From Geobacter sp. UBA6151 (GTDB lineage Bacteria > Desulfobacterota > Desulfuromonadia > Geobacterales > Pseudopelobacteraceae): 64,000 nucleotides of DNA. The notes beneath the pieces were generated by a model. It saw only the letters and a list, made by a program, of their open reading frames with translations. It made no database searches and was not told where the DNA came from. The stretch lies in assembly GCA_002423105.1 (NCBI GenBank), contig DIUT01000049.1:17731-81730 (forward strand), written 5' to 3'. The first letter of the stretch is position 1; each line of letters begins with the position of its first letter. The translations under genes and the position numbers were made by a program. Shown here one piece after another: positions 44,381 to 53,827 of this stretch.

Positions 44381-45510
44381 CAGTTCTCCTTTGCCAGTAT
44401 GCTCAGCACGGCGTCACCCCACACCTCCGTCTGCCAGTGCCGTATTCCCTGTACTGCCGCAAGCTGTTCCATGGTTGCCGGGCGTTGCTCCGAAATCCGT
44501 TCCAAGAGCCAGTTGGGAGCTATCAGGCCTGGAGACAGCTTTAGAGAAGTACTTAACTCATCACGCCAGCGCTTAAGCACAGACATCCAGGTTTTTATAC
44601 CGGGATTCGTCTCACTATTGCTACGCGGGTAACAGGGCAGACGTTCTTCTGGCACCGCCTTGCCCCGTTGCACTGCCGCAAGCAGCAAATTGCCGTAACG
44701 ATCCAGCAGTTTCGGACTCAAACCGGTAATGCCCAACATCTCATGTACTGCCTGTGGTTCCTGTTCTGCCAGCGCAAACAACGCTTCCGCAGGCATCACC
44801 TTGAATGGCGGACGGTCCAGCTCCCTGGATTGCATATCCCTTAATTGCAGGAGTTCTTCCAATATTGCAAGGTTGCGCCGCCGCAATTTTCCGGCTCCCT
44901 TACAGCGCAGAAAAAGTGGTTCGACTCCTTTTTCCGCCATCCGGTTTGCCGCAATCAGCGCACACTCTTCCGCTACCCATGCACTGCGCCCCAAACGTTG
45001 CAACGCTTCGCGCAGCAGGTCGGCAAGTTTCAGCAGATGCGCCGTATCGTGGGCCGCATAATCCGCCATCTCCGGCGTCAGTGGACGCTTGCTCCAGTCA
45101 GCCTTTTGAAAACGCTTGTCCAGCTCGATACCAAAATTGCTGCGCAAAAGCGCTGCCAGACCGAATTCCGTGCTGCCGGTAAACTGGGCGGCAATCATGG
45201 TGTCAAACATGTTTGCCACGGTGATCCCAAAATCGCGATGCAGTGAGCGAATATCATAGTCACCGCCATGAAATACCGTCAGCAACGCCGGGGTTGCCAA
45301 CAGCGACGCCAGAGGTCCAAGGTCTGTCACCAACAGCGGATCAATCAACCAGGTATCACTACGGTTTGAAAGTTGCAAAAGACAGACTTTTTCCCGGTAG
45401 TGATGCAACGAATCAGCCTCAAGATCTAGGGCAAGTTCTGTTTCAGCGTGCAGGTTTTCACAGACCAGCGCCAGTTGCCGGTTGGTTTCTATCAGCGTAA
45501 ATTCAGCCAT
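44380..45510 (-). CDS. rnd: ribonuclease D
   Basis: 3'-5' exonuclease that trims tRNA precursors. The 376-residue protein has the DEDD exonuclease motifs: LALDLEADSLHHY (D-x-E), VFHGGDYDIRSLHRDF, and YAAHDTAHLLKLAD for the last Asp, followed by HRDC-type helices (LQLRDMQSRELDRPPFKVM). The start at 45510 gives MAEFTLIETNRQL; a longer frame to 45621 overlaps mqnC and is rejected. Confidence 0.92.
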   Translation of the reverse strand: MAEFTLIETNRQLALVCENLHAETELALDLEADSLHHYREKVCLLQLSNRSDTWLIDPLLVTDLGPLASLLATPALLTVFHGGDYDIRSLHRDFGITVANMFDTMIAAQFTGSTEFGLAALLRSNFGIELDKRFQKADWSKRPLTPEMADYAAHDTAHLLKLADLLREALQRLGRSAWVAEECALIAANRMAEKGVEPLFLRCKGAGKLRRRNLAILEELLQLRDMQSRELDRPPFKVMPAEALFALAEQEPQAVHEMLGITGLSPKLLDRYGNLLLAAVQRGKAVPEERLPCYPRSNSETNPGIKTWMSVLKRWRDELSTSLKLSPGLIAPNWLLERISEQRPATMEQLAAVQGIRHWQTEVWGDAVLSILAKEN

Positions 45511-45515
45511 CCAGC

Positions 45516-46559
45516 TCAGTACTCCCGTAAGATTTGATAGGTGGTGGTGCGTTGTGCTGCAATAAAACCGGCGTCCCTGACCAGATCGATCATCTCTTCC
45601 TGCGACATACGGAAGCAACAACCGGCAGCAGCAACAACGTTTTCTTCCAGCATGGTACCACCCAAATCATTGGCTCCAAAAAACAGCGCAACCTGCGCCA
45701 GCTTGGCACCCTGTGTCACCCAGCTGGCTTGGATATTCGGTACATTGTCAAGGACGATACGCGCCAGCGCCAGCACCTTGAGATATTCAACTCCGGTAGC
45801 GGAATAGCCGCCCAACTCCGTATTTCCCGGCTGGTACGTCCACGGAATAAACGCCGTAAAAGACCCCCCCCCGGCCTGGATTTCCCTGACCCTGAACAGG
45901 TGTTCAACTACCTGCTCCGGCGTCTCCCGGCTGCCGAACATCATGGTTGCGGTGGTTGGCATTCCCAGGGAAGCGGCCACAAGCATCACATCTTTCCAGC
46001 GCTCCCAGCCAATCTTTTTTGGTGAAATTGCCTGGCGTACCTCATTAACGAGAATCTCTGCGCCACCTCCTGGTACAGAATCCAGCCCGGCTTGTTGCAG
46101 TCGCACCAGCACCTGAGAAATTGTCAGGCCATGTCGGTCAGCCAGATGGCATATTTCGGCCGGCGAAAGCGAGTGGTTCTGTATTGATGGAAAGCGCTGC
46201 TTTATTTCTTGAAACAGTGCTTCAAAATACTCAATGCTCTGTTCCGGATGCAAGCCTCCCTGCATTAATAGTTGCGTACCGCCCCGCTCCACCAGTTCGG
46301 CAACTTTGGCAAATATGGTTTCATGATCCAACAGATAGGCATCTGGTGCATCTACGTCACGGTAAAAGGCACAAAACGAGCAACGGGATTCACAAATATT
46401 GGTGTAGTTGACATTGCGGTCAACCACAAAGGTAACACGGTTATCCGGATGCATGCTCTGCCGGGTGGCATCGGCCCGCCTTCCCAAGGCAAGCAGATCA
46501 CCATGCACCAGCAGCGCCAACGCTTGCTGACGATCAAGCCGGGTTGAAGCACCATTCAT
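45516..46559 (-). CDS. mqnC: cyclic dehypoxanthinyl futalosine synthase (radical SAM)
   Basis: Radical-SAM enzyme of the futalosine menaquinone pathway. The 347-residue protein has the cluster motif CESRCSFCAFYRDV (CxxxCxFC), LMQGGLHPEQSIEYFE, and VPGGGAEILVNEVRQ. It resembles the related MqnE/CofH enzymes; the sequence around the SAM motif and the length fit MqnC best. No other mqn genes are adjacent apart from the UbiA-like gene at 9711. The ATG overlaps the ybgC stop. Confidence 0.88.
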   Translation of the reverse strand: MNGASTRLDRQQALALLVHGDLLALGRRADATRQSMHPDNRVTFVVDRNVNYTNICESRCSFCAFYRDVDAPDAYLLDHETIFAKVAELVERGGTQLLMQGGLHPEQSIEYFEALFQEIKQRFPSIQNHSLSPAEICHLADRHGLTISQVLVRLQQAGLDSVPGGGAEILVNEVRQAISPKKIGWERWKDVMLVAASLGMPTTATMMFGSRETPEQVVEHLFRVREIQAGGGSFTAFIPWTYQPGNTELGGYSATGVEYLKVLALARIVLDNVPNIQASWVTQGAKLAQVALFFGANDLGGTMLEENVVAAAGCCFRMSQEEMIDLVRDAGFIAAQRTTTYQILREY

Positions 46560-46954
46560 CAGGCCGCTACCCCCGCTTCCAGAACTTCACGAACACCGGA
46601 CGGTATCCTGCACGCCTTCAACGCCGGTGTTACACAGGCCAGTGTCACCAGCAGTTCAACCAGCAGACAATTGTCCGATACCCGCAGCACCTGCTGACGC
46701 AGGGTGAACGACGCCCCTCCAACACGTAACGGCACAGTAACAATACGCAGCAGATCATCATGACGAGCAGGGGCCTTGAAGTCGAGTTCCATCCGCGCTA
46801 CCGGAAAAATCGTGCCGCTGGCAGCCAGTTCTGCCACGGAGTATCCCCGTTCACGCAAATACTCTGTTCTGGCCCGCTCACAGTAGTTCAGATAGTTTGA
46901 GTGGTACACCACTCCGGCTGCATCGGTATCTTCGTAATAGACTCGTATCTGCAT
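46559..46954 (-). CDS. ybgC: acyl-CoA thioesterase YbgC
   Basis: A 131-residue hotdog-fold thioesterase of the 4-hydroxybenzoyl-CoA thioesterase type, with the catalytic VYYEDTDAAGVVYHSNYLNY. It usually belongs to the tol-pal operon, but no tol genes are present here. An ATG at 46954 gives MQIRVYYED. Confidence 0.93.
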   Translation of the reverse strand: MQIRVYYEDTDAAGVVYHSNYLNYCERARTEYLRERGYSVAELAASGTIFPVARMELDFKAPARHDDLLRIVTVPLRVGGASFTLRQQVLRVSDNCLLVELLVTLACVTPALKACRIPSGVREVLEAGVAA

Positions 46955-47181
46955 CTGACACCCGGCATGGAATTACTGCTCACTGTACTGTAGATGTCCA
47001 GACATGGCAACCAGCTTCTCCCCGCAACTACCGCCCAAACCCGCAAAATCTGCCGACACCCCACATAAAAGCAAAATTGTGCCCACAAAACCGTTTTCAC
47101 AAAAAAGTCATACCATCACCAGGACAAGCGCCCAAAAGCACCTTGAGCGCCCTTTACGTTATTGGCCTGTAACTCATTGTT

Positions 47182-47835
47182 TCATAAGGATTTATGTCTG
47201 AGTACAACCAAATTACGCCCGCCCATCCCACGAGGCAGCTCATAGTGATAGCTCTGCTGGTGCTCCAAGCCGTGCATGGCACACACTTCAGAGAATTCCG
47301 GTGACAACACCTCATGGGCACCGCCAGCCACCATGGCCACCAGTCGTCCGCCTGGCAGTAGCAAGCTGGCGGTTGCCTGGACAAACCTGACAATATCACT
47401 GAAAGCACGTGACGTAATAAGGTCATACCGCTGAGACGGCTGAGACGCCAGCCGTTCCAGTCGTTCATGAAGAACCGTAACATGATCAAGCTTCAGCATA
47501 CGGCAGATGTGGCGCTGAAAACCCGCCTTCTTGCCAACGGCATCCAACGAGGTAATGGCTAGATCATTGCGCATAATGGCAACTACCAGACACGGCAACC
47601 CTGCTCCGGAGCCCACATCCAGCAGACGGGAGTTCTCGTTGATCAGCGGCACAATACTCAAGGAGTCCACAAAATGTTTAACGATGACCTGATCATCCTG
47701 AAGAATTGCAGTCAGATTTACAGCTCGGTTCCAGCGCTTGAGTTCTGACAGGTACTGGCTAAAACGCTCAATAGCCATATCGTCCAATTCAAGCCCGAAT
47801 TGTTGTGCTCCCTTCAGAAGCAGGGCAGTATTCAC
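47182..47835 (-). CDS. rsmG: 16S rRNA m7G527 methyltransferase RsmG
   Basis: Methylates G527 of 16S rRNA. The 217-residue protein has RLLDVGSGAGLPCLVVAIM and SLDAVGKKAGFQRHICRML. It starts with GTG at 47835, overlapping the mnmG stop by 4 bp. In most bacteria parA and parB follow; here they do not. Confidence 0.96.
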   Translation of the reverse strand: MNTALLLKGAQQFGLELDDMAIERFSQYLSELKRWNRAVNLTAILQDDQVIVKHFVDSLSIVPLINENSRLLDVGSGAGLPCLVVAIMRNDLAITSLDAVGKKAGFQRHICRMLKLDHVTVLHERLERLASQPSQRYDLITSRAFSDIVRFVQATASLLLPGGRLVAMVAGGAHEVLSPEFSEVCAMHGLEHQQSYHYELPRGMGGRNLVVLRHKSL

Positions 47836-49709
47836 CCCCTAGGTCCTCCAGACTTGATCATCACCGACAGAATGGCCAAAGCTACAGGAGTAACCCCCTG
47901 TATACGAGAGGCCTGCCCCAAGGTGTCCGGCCGGAAACGCTCCAGCTTTTCCCGTACTTCTGTGGTAAGCCCCTGGACATCCTTGTACGAAAAAGCGGCT
48001 GGAATGGCGGTACCTTCCATCTTGCGCATCCGCTCAATCTGCTCTTCCTGACGCTCGATGTACCCTTGATACTTCACCTGTATCTCAACCTGCTCACGGA
48101 CCTGCGGTGGCAATACACGGATATCGGGATATATCTCTGCCAGTTCGGCGTACCCTATCTCTGGACGCCGCAACAACTGTTCGAGACTGACCCCTTTCTG
48201 CACTTCAGGACAATGGTGTTGCTCCAGCCATTGCTGCTCATCATGGGTCATACTGACCCGCGTCACCTTGATCCGCTCCAATTCAGCAGAAATCTGTTCG
48301 CGCTTACGGGAAAAACGCATGTAGGCATCTTCCGGCACCAGCCCTATTTCATAGCCAAGACCGGACAAGCGCAAGTCGGCATTGTCCTCCCGTAATAGCA
48401 GCCGATACTCGGCACGTGAGGTAAACATCCGGTAGGGCTCTTTGGTGCCCAACGTCACCAGATCGTCGATCATCACGCCAATATAGGCCTCATGCCGCCC
48501 CAAAATGACAGGTGACTTGCCTTGTACCCGACAGGCCGCATTGATTCCTGCCAACAGCCCCTGTGCAGCAGCCTCTTCATATCCTGAAGTACCATTGATC
48601 TGCCCGGCATGAAAAAGATTACGAAATAACTTGGTTTCCAGCGTTGCGTGCAGCTGAACCGGATTCACATAATCGTACTCAATGGCATAGGCGGGTCGCA
48701 TGATCTCCACCCGCTCAAGACCAACCATTGAACGGTAAAAAGCAACCTGCACATCAACCGGCAAGGAGGTGGACATACCGCTGGGATACACCTCCACGGT
48801 TTCCAACCCTTCAGGCTCAATGAAAGTTTGATGACGCTCCTTTTCGGGGAAACGGACCACCTTGTCTTCGATGGAAGGACAGTAGCGTGGACCAATCCCT
48901 TCAATAACGCCGGCGTAGAGAGGTGAACGATCCAAGCCATTGCGGATTATTTCATGGGTATGTGGATTGGTATAGGCAATATGACAGGGCACCTGCGGCA
49001 TGGTTATACGTTCAGTGGAAAAAGAAAATGGCTGTGGCGGATCATCGCCTGGCTGCGACTCAAGGCGTGAAAAATCAATTGTCCGCCGGTCAAGCCGCGC
49101 CGGAGTTCCGGTTTTGAGTCGCCCTACCTCGAACCCAAGCTCAGCCAATTGGTCTGACAACCCAATTGACGGCAAGTCGCCGGTCCGGCCACCAGGAAAG
49201 TGTATCATCCCGATATGGATCAGACCCCGCATGAAGGTGCCGGTTGTAAGCACCACCGTGCTACCCAAAAAGCGCACACCGCTCCGGGTATCCACGCCGC
49301 GCAGCTCACCCTGCTCCAGATACAGACCAACCACCTCACCCTGCTTACAGTCCAACCGATCCTGCTCTTCAAGCACCCGCTTCATGCGCAGACGATACAG
49401 CTGCTTATCCGCCTGGGCTCGCGAAGCTCTCACTGCCGGCCCCTTGCGGGTATTCAGCATACGGAACTGAATGCCGGTAGCGTCAATATTTTTGGCCATC
49501 TCGCCACCCAGCGCATCTATTTCCCGAACCAGGTGCCCCTTGGCCAATCCGCCTATGGCCGGATTACAGGACATCACCGCAATGCCATCCAGACTCAAAT
49601 TAAGCAGCAGCGTCCTGCATCCCATGCGAGCAGCAGCCAACGCCGCTTCACACCCGGCATGCCCAGCCCCAACAACAATTACATCATATTTTGTGTCATA
49701 ACAGTACAT
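47832..49709 (-). CDS. mnmG: tRNA uridine-5-carboxymethylaminomethyl modification enzyme MnmG
   Basis: FAD enzyme that, with MnmE, makes the cmnm5/nm5 modification at wobble uridine 34. The 625-residue protein has the FAD-binding VVGAGHAGCEAALAAARMG, SCNPAIGGLAKGHLVREID and the C-terminal helical domain ending ARAIQGVTPVALAIL. A parS site lies just upstream. Confidence 0.97.
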   Translation of the reverse strand: MYCYDTKYDVIVVGAGHAGCEAALAAARMGCRTLLLNLSLDGIAVMSCNPAIGGLAKGHLVREIDALGGEMAKNIDATGIQFRMLNTRKGPAVRASRAQADKQLYRLRMKRVLEEQDRLDCKQGEVVGLYLEQGELRGVDTRSGVRFLGSTVVLTTGTFMRGLIHIGMIHFPGGRTGDLPSIGLSDQLAELGFEVGRLKTGTPARLDRRTIDFSRLESQPGDDPPQPFSFSTERITMPQVPCHIAYTNPHTHEIIRNGLDRSPLYAGVIEGIGPRYCPSIEDKVVRFPEKERHQTFIEPEGLETVEVYPSGMSTSLPVDVQVAFYRSMVGLERVEIMRPAYAIEYDYVNPVQLHATLETKLFRNLFHAGQINGTSGYEEAAAQGLLAGINAACRVQGKSPVILGRHEAYIGVMIDDLVTLGTKEPYRMFTSRAEYRLLLREDNADLRLSGLGYEIGLVPEDAYMRFSRKREQISAELERIKVTRVSMTHDEQQWLEQHHCPEVQKGVSLEQLLRRPEIGYAELAEIYPDIRVLPPQVREQVEIQVKYQGYIERQEEQIERMRKMEGTAIPAAFSYKDVQGLTTEVREKLERFRPDTLGQASRIQGVTPVALAILSVMIKSGGPRG

Positions 49710-49719
49710 GCATCACCCA

Positions 49720-49735
49720 TGTTTCACGTGAAACA
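49720..49735. other. parS centromere-like site
   Basis: A perfect 16-bp palindrome, tgtttcacgtgaaaca, matching the ParB-binding consensus. It lies in the 32-bp gap between mnmG and mnmE, near the origin, the usual place. The parA and parB genes are not in this window. Confidence 0.93.
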
Positions 49736-49741
49736 TACCCA

Positions 49742-51115
49742 CTATTTCCCAATACAAAATGACGAAAAAATCATGTCCAACACCGCATCAGGCGTGGTGG
49801 CCCCGGTTATTTCTCCAACAGCCGAAAGCAAATCACGCAGATCTACGGAAAGAAGTTCTGGAGGGAGCCCCGCCCGGACATGCTCATCGAAACGGGTCAT
49901 GGAGGCTGATGCGCGAAGCAGAATATCGCGGTGGCGAACATTAGAAAGCGCCACCATATCGCCACAATCGCGATCAGCATCATGCGTGAAATACGAGAAG
50001 AGTTGTGAACGCAAAACATCGAGATTCTGTCCCGTCCTGGCAGAAAGACGAACCTTGACATGGCACCCCATTGGCGCATCAATCTCCTGGTATTGCGTCA
50101 GGTCTGCTTTGGTGACAACCATAATGAACTTTCTTTCACGCAAGGCTGCCAAAATTTCATGGTCGTCTTCGTCAAAGGGACGGGAGCCATCGGCAAGGAA
50201 CAAGATCAGATCTGCCTCGGAAATCCGTTCTAATGTCCGACGAATCCCCTCCTGCTCGACCTCATCACCCTGACCGCTACGAATTCCTGCAGCATCAATG
50301 ATCCGCACCGGCAAACCTTTTATAGAAACCGTCTCTTCGATCAGATCCCTGGTGGTGCCGGGAATAGAGGATACGATGGCACGCTCCTCACAAAGCAGTG
50401 CATTTAAAAGACTGGACTTACCGGCATTGGGCTTGCCGACAAGCAACACTGAAACCCCCTCGCGGAGCACTTTGCCATAGCGGAAAGAATCTATCAAACG
50501 GAGCATAATCTGGCGTGCCGCATCAACACGGTCTGCGATCAACCCCAACGAATCAGCTTCTATCTCTTCTTCGGGAAAATCAATATGTGCCTCAAGTACA
50601 GCCAAAGCTTCTGCAACCAGGCGCCGCACCTCTTCCAACAGCTGCCCGAGGTTGCCTTCACGCTGCCGCTGAGCCAAAGCCAAGGCGGTCGGCGTACGGC
50701 TGGAAATTACATCAAGAACAGACTCCGCCTGGCAGAGATCAATTCTTCCATTTAAAAAAGCACGCCGGGTAAACTCACCAGGCTCAGCCAAGCGGGAACC
50801 GGCTGCAAGACAGGCCTCCAAAACCGCATGAACGGCGAGATACCCACCATGGCAATGCAGCTCAAGAACATCTTCTCTGGTGTAGGAACGGGGAGCCCGC
50901 ATGAGAACTGCCATGCCTTCATCAATAAGGAAGGTGTCGACGGGATTGATGATGCGGCCATAATAAAGGCGGTGACTTTCAAAGCCACCGCCCGCACTAC
51001 CACGAAAGACTGCCGCGCCAACCTGTTCTGCCTGAGGCCCGCTAATCCGGACAATCCCGATACCACCAACCCCGGGAGGGGTGGCAACGGCAGCAATCGT
51101 ATCGGAAAGATACAT
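49742..51115 (-). CDS. mnmE: tRNA modification GTPase MnmE
   Basis: K+-dependent GTPase partner of MnmG. The 457-residue protein has an N-terminal tetrahydrofolate-binding domain, the G domain (GKPNAGKSSLLNALL, IPGTTRDLIEE, DAAGIRSG) inserted in a helical domain, and the catalytic C-terminal FCIGK. It abuts yidC, leaving no room for jag/khpB, which usually lies there. Confidence 0.97.
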   Translation of the reverse strand: MYLSDTIAAVATPPGVGGIGIVRISGPQAEQVGAAVFRGSAGGGFESHRLYYGRIINPVDTFLIDEGMAVLMRAPRSYTREDVLELHCHGGYLAVHAVLEACLAAGSRLAEPGEFTRRAFLNGRIDLCQAESVLDVISSRTPTALALAQRQREGNLGQLLEEVRRLVAEALAVLEAHIDFPEEEIEADSLGLIADRVDAARQIMLRLIDSFRYGKVLREGVSVLLVGKPNAGKSSLLNALLCEERAIVSSIPGTTRDLIEETVSIKGLPVRIIDAAGIRSGQGDEVEQEGIRRTLERISEADLILFLADGSRPFDEDDHEILAALRERKFIMVVTKADLTQYQEIDAPMGCHVKVRLSARTGQNLDVLRSQLFSYFTHDADRDCGDMVALSNVRHRDILLRASASMTRFDEHVRAGLPPELLSVDLRDLLSAVGEITGATTPDAVLDMIFSSFCIGK

Positions 51116-51127
51116 GTTGTCCCCTGA

Positions 51128-52708
51128 CTAGTCCTTTACCAGCTTATTGATGTACATCTGCTGGCCAATGGTCAGTATATTGTTGATCAACCAGTACAAC
51201 ACCAAACCTGAAGGGAACGTCAAAAACATAAAGGTAAAGACCACCGGCAACGCCAGCATGACTTTTTGCTGCATTTCGTCCATGTTGGATGGCGTCATCT
51301 TTTGCTGAATAAACATGGTTACGCCCATCAGCAGTGGTGTAATGTAATAGGGGTCTTTATCGGAAAGATCCGTAATCCAGAGCATGAACGGAGCATGACG
51401 CAATTCTATGGAAAACATCAGTGCCTTGTAGAGAGCAAAGAAAACCGGAATTTGTACAATCATCGGTAAACAACCACCCAAAGGGTTGACCTTATGCTCA
51501 CGATACATTTCCATGACCGCTTTATTCAGGCCATCCTTGTCGTTCTTGAATTTTTCCTTAAGGGCAGTCATTTTAGGCTGCAACTTGGACATATCCTTCA
51601 TGGATTTGTAGCTTTTATGGGTCAAAGGAAAAAATACGATTTTGAGAATAACCGTAATAATGATGATGCCAATACCGAAATTTGGAATATAGCCATAAAA
51701 GAATTTCAAAGCGTGCAGCATTGGCTTGGCAAGAACAGTAAACCAGCCAAGATCAAGAGACTGCTCAAGAGATGCTCCCTGGGCCTTCAGAATATCAATA
51801 TCCTTGGGACCAACAAAAAGCCGGTACTGTACCGAGACGGCCTGCCCAGGAGTTACAGTAAAACGGGGGGAGGTTGCAACGGACTCAAGATAACCTGCCT
51901 GATTCTTTTTTATCTCCACCGAAGCAATGCTTCCCTGTTCAGCAAGCAGGGCCGTCAGAAAGTACTTGTCTGTAATGCCGGACCAAAGAATCAACTTTTC
52001 ATATTTTTTGGTGGAGCTGACAACGTCTTTTGGCGCTTCCGTATGAAGGCTGTTATCGCCAAACAAGGTTGAACCATAGGTCTCATAACGGCCATCCTTG
52101 GTATCAACATCGAAAGGAGCAGTAATTATCTGTTGAAATGAGCCGACAATAGGAGCCGGGCTGTTGTTGATCAGCTGTGTCTCCAACTGAATGCCATACC
52201 CATCGCCGGTAAAGGAGTAGGTCTTGCGGACAACATATCCCTGCGCACTGACATGGGTAAATACCAATTGCTTTTTTTCATCTTTAGCAAGAAAAAGGGA
52301 AGGGCTGCTTGGCGCATAAACCGCTTGCGGTTGCAGCATAAAACCTGTACCGACCGTGGAAAAAGTCAATAAAGCAGGGTCAGAATTTGCGGCAAGAGAA
52401 ACCTTGGGAGAGTCTGGACGATTCTTTTCGCGATATTCTTTCAGCGTCAGAGATTTAAGAGCACCTCCTGCACCGGAAAATACCGCTGTAAAACGCTCCG
52501 TTTCAACATTAACATCCTGTGCCTTAACTGCGGTTGCAACTGGAACAATTGCCGCCGATACGACTTTTTCAACAATCGGCGGTACAGCCTTATCTTCGGT
52601 TGACGAAGCAACCGGCACAGTAGGAGCTTGCTTGGGCCCCAGATAGGCAGAAAAGACATAAAACACCGCGATAGACAGCACAACTGCAATAATTGCACGT
52701 TTTTCCAT
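51128..52708 (-). CDS. yidC: membrane protein insertase YidC
   Basis: Inserts proteins into the inner membrane. The 526-residue protein has an N-terminal helix, a large periplasmic domain (about residues 60-330), and the conserved five-helix core: [50 protein letters not shown] and [20 protein letters not shown]. The Arg in [13 protein letters not shown] hydrophilic groove context is in TVILK... I cannot place it exactly. Order: rpmH-rnpA-yidD-yidC. Confidence 0.97.
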   Translation of the reverse strand: MEKRAIIAVVLSIAVFYVFSAYLGPKQAPTVPVASSTEDKAVPPIVEKVVSAAIVPVATAVKAQDVNVETERFTAVFSGAGGALKSLTLKEYREKNRPDSPKVSLAANSDPALLTFSTVGTGFMLQPQAVYAPSSPSLFLAKDEKKQLVFTHVSAQGYVVRKTYSFTGDGYGIQLETQLINNSPAPIVGSFQQIITAPFDVDTKDGRYETYGSTLFGDNSLHTEAPKDVVSSTKKYEKLILWSGITDKYFLTALLAEQGSIASVEIKKNQAGYLESVATSPRFTVTPGQAVSVQYRLFVGPKDIDILKAQGASLEQSLDLGWFTVLAKPMLHALKFFYGYIPNFGIGIIIITVILKIVFFPLTHKSYKSMKDMSKLQPKMTALKEKFKNDKDGLNKAVMEMYREHKVNPLGGCLPMIVQIPVFFALYKALMFSIELRHAPFMLWITDLSDKDPYYITPLLMGVTMFIQQKMTPSNMDEMQQKVMLALPVVFTFMFLTFPSGLVLYWLINNILTIGQQMYINKLVKD

Positions 52709-52719
52709 AGTAATAGCCT

Positions 52720-52938
52720 CTATTTTTCGGGAACTGGGTCATATCCGCCCGGCTGCCAAGGGTGACAGCGTAGTATACGACGTATCATTAACAAAAGCCC
52801 TTTACAGGGTCCGTGACGACGGATTGATTCTAGAGAATACTCTGAACAGGAAGGATAAAAGCGACAAGCTGGCGGCAACAAAGGAGAGATAACCAACTGA
52901 TACATCCTGATAATTACTGTTAATACGCGTGTTATCAT
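52720..52938 (-). CDS. yidD: membrane protein insertion efficiency factor YidD
   Basis: A 72-residue protein with the signature [15 protein letters not shown] and [17 protein letters not shown]. It helps YidC-dependent insertion. The ATG at 52938 follows the rnpA stop by 5 bp; the longer frame from 53001 overlaps rnpA and is not used. Confidence 0.92.
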   Translation of the reverse strand: MITRVLTVIIRMYQLVISPLLPPACRFYPSCSEYSLESIRRHGPCKGLLLMIRRILRCHPWQPGGYDPVPEK

Positions 52939-52943
52939 CTCCG

Positions 52944-53288
52944 CTAACCCATCTTGCGCAATGCAGTCAAAAATTCTTCTCGCAGTACGGCGCTTGAACA
53001 ATCGGCGGCATTGCGACGGGCAATGACATGCAAATCAACTGACGGCAACAAACTGCGCATATGTCGGAAAACTTCTCGCAGATGTCGTTTTATTCTGTTT
53101 CGGACAACGGCACCTCCAACCTTGCGACTGACCGTTATACCAATTCGAGGTAAACCACATCCATTCTCTTTCACAAGAAGAATAAATATACGTCCCTTGA
53201 AAAAGGGGCTGGATGAAGAAAGGCGCAGATAATCACTGCGCCTCAATAAACGATTCTGCTTGGGATAGGTTGCTCGCTCGGACAACAC
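52944..53288 (-). CDS. rnpA: ribonuclease P protein component
   Basis: Protein subunit of RNase P. The 114-residue protein has [28 protein letters not shown], the RNR motif of the family. It lies 17 bp from rpmH as in nearly all bacteria. Confidence 0.96.
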   Translation of the reverse strand: MLSERATYPKQNRLLRRSDYLRLSSSSPFFKGRIFILLVKENGCGLPRIGITVSRKVGGAVVRNRIKRHLREVFRHMRSLLPSVDLHVIARRNAADCSSAVLREEFLTALRKMG

Positions 53289-53305
53289 GGCAGTATGTCA
53301 CGCGA

Positions 53306-53455
53306 TTACTTGGTGGCAATCCGAACTGACAAGCTTTTGCGGCCTTTGGCACGGCGGCGCTTGATGACCAGTCTACCATTCTTCGTTGACATGCGAACCA
53401 AAAAACCATGGGTACGTTTACGGGAAACGTTGCTGGGCTGATACGTTCTTTTCAC
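53306..53455 (-). CDS. rpmH: 50S ribosomal protein L34
   Basis: Encodes 49 residues starting [17 protein letters not shown] and containing [11 protein letters not shown]. It begins with GTG at 53455 instead of the usual ATG. A 17-bp-spaced promoter lies upstream. Confidence 0.96.
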   Translation of the reverse strand: MKRTYQPSNVSRKRTHGFLVRMSTKNGRLVIKRRRAKGRKSLSVRIATK

Positions 53456-53536
53456 GGCTGGATACCATCCTCAAAGTTTGTTATGACTACATTTGAACTA
53501 CCATTTTTGCCTGTCTCTTTTGCAAGCGGAACAAGT

Positions 53537-53565
53537 CTTATATCTAAAGTCTGAATCTTTTGCAA
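53537..53565 (-). promoter_or_regulatory. sigma-70 promoter of rpmH-rnpA-yidD-yidC
   Basis: On the minus strand TTGCAA (53560-53565), 17-bp spacer, TATAAG (53537-53542). The leader before rpmH is about 75 bases. Confidence 0.6.
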
Positions 53566-53696
53566 GATTTTTCTTTTAATTACTTATGAAGTTTTACCAT
53601 TGAAAAACAGATTCGCCTCTGTTAAGGTTCAATGCTCTAAAAGCTTCTAAATTAGCTTGGTTTCAATATAATATATCGTAATTATTGGTTATTATT

Positions 53697-53730
53697 GTTT
53701 TCAACAGGTGTTGATATATCTGTTGAAAAC
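53697..53730. repeat. TGTTGA-type repeats in the dnaA promoter region (possible DnaA boxes)
   Basis: Perfect 11-bp inverted arms gttttcaacag (53697-53707) and ctgttgaaaac (53720-53730) flank a third copy, tgttgatat (53709-53717). These differ from TTATCCACA by A for the second C, as further copies do at 55227-55356. Confidence 0.55.
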
Positions 53731-53827
53731 TTGAGGTTAGGTCATATTGGCAACGTCGGACGGTAATTGCCGTTTTGACCAACCTGTGACCTACGCGTCT
53801 CACCAATAGATCCCCAGGTAACCAGCT

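Larger units (their letters stand above)
53456..53827. other. rpmH-dnaA intergenic region (origin-proximal)
   Basis: This 372-bp gap holds the rpmH promoter, an AT-rich stretch with a TATAAT (53667-53672), a cluster of TGTTGA-type repeats at 53698-53729, and a structured dnaA leader at 53734-53785. No gene seen. Confidence 0.7.

Noticed and set aside
46955..47181. Possible small gene or terminator between ybgC and rsmG
   Set aside because: Short frames overlap ybgC, and the agcgccc repeats are direct, not inverted, so no hairpin forms.
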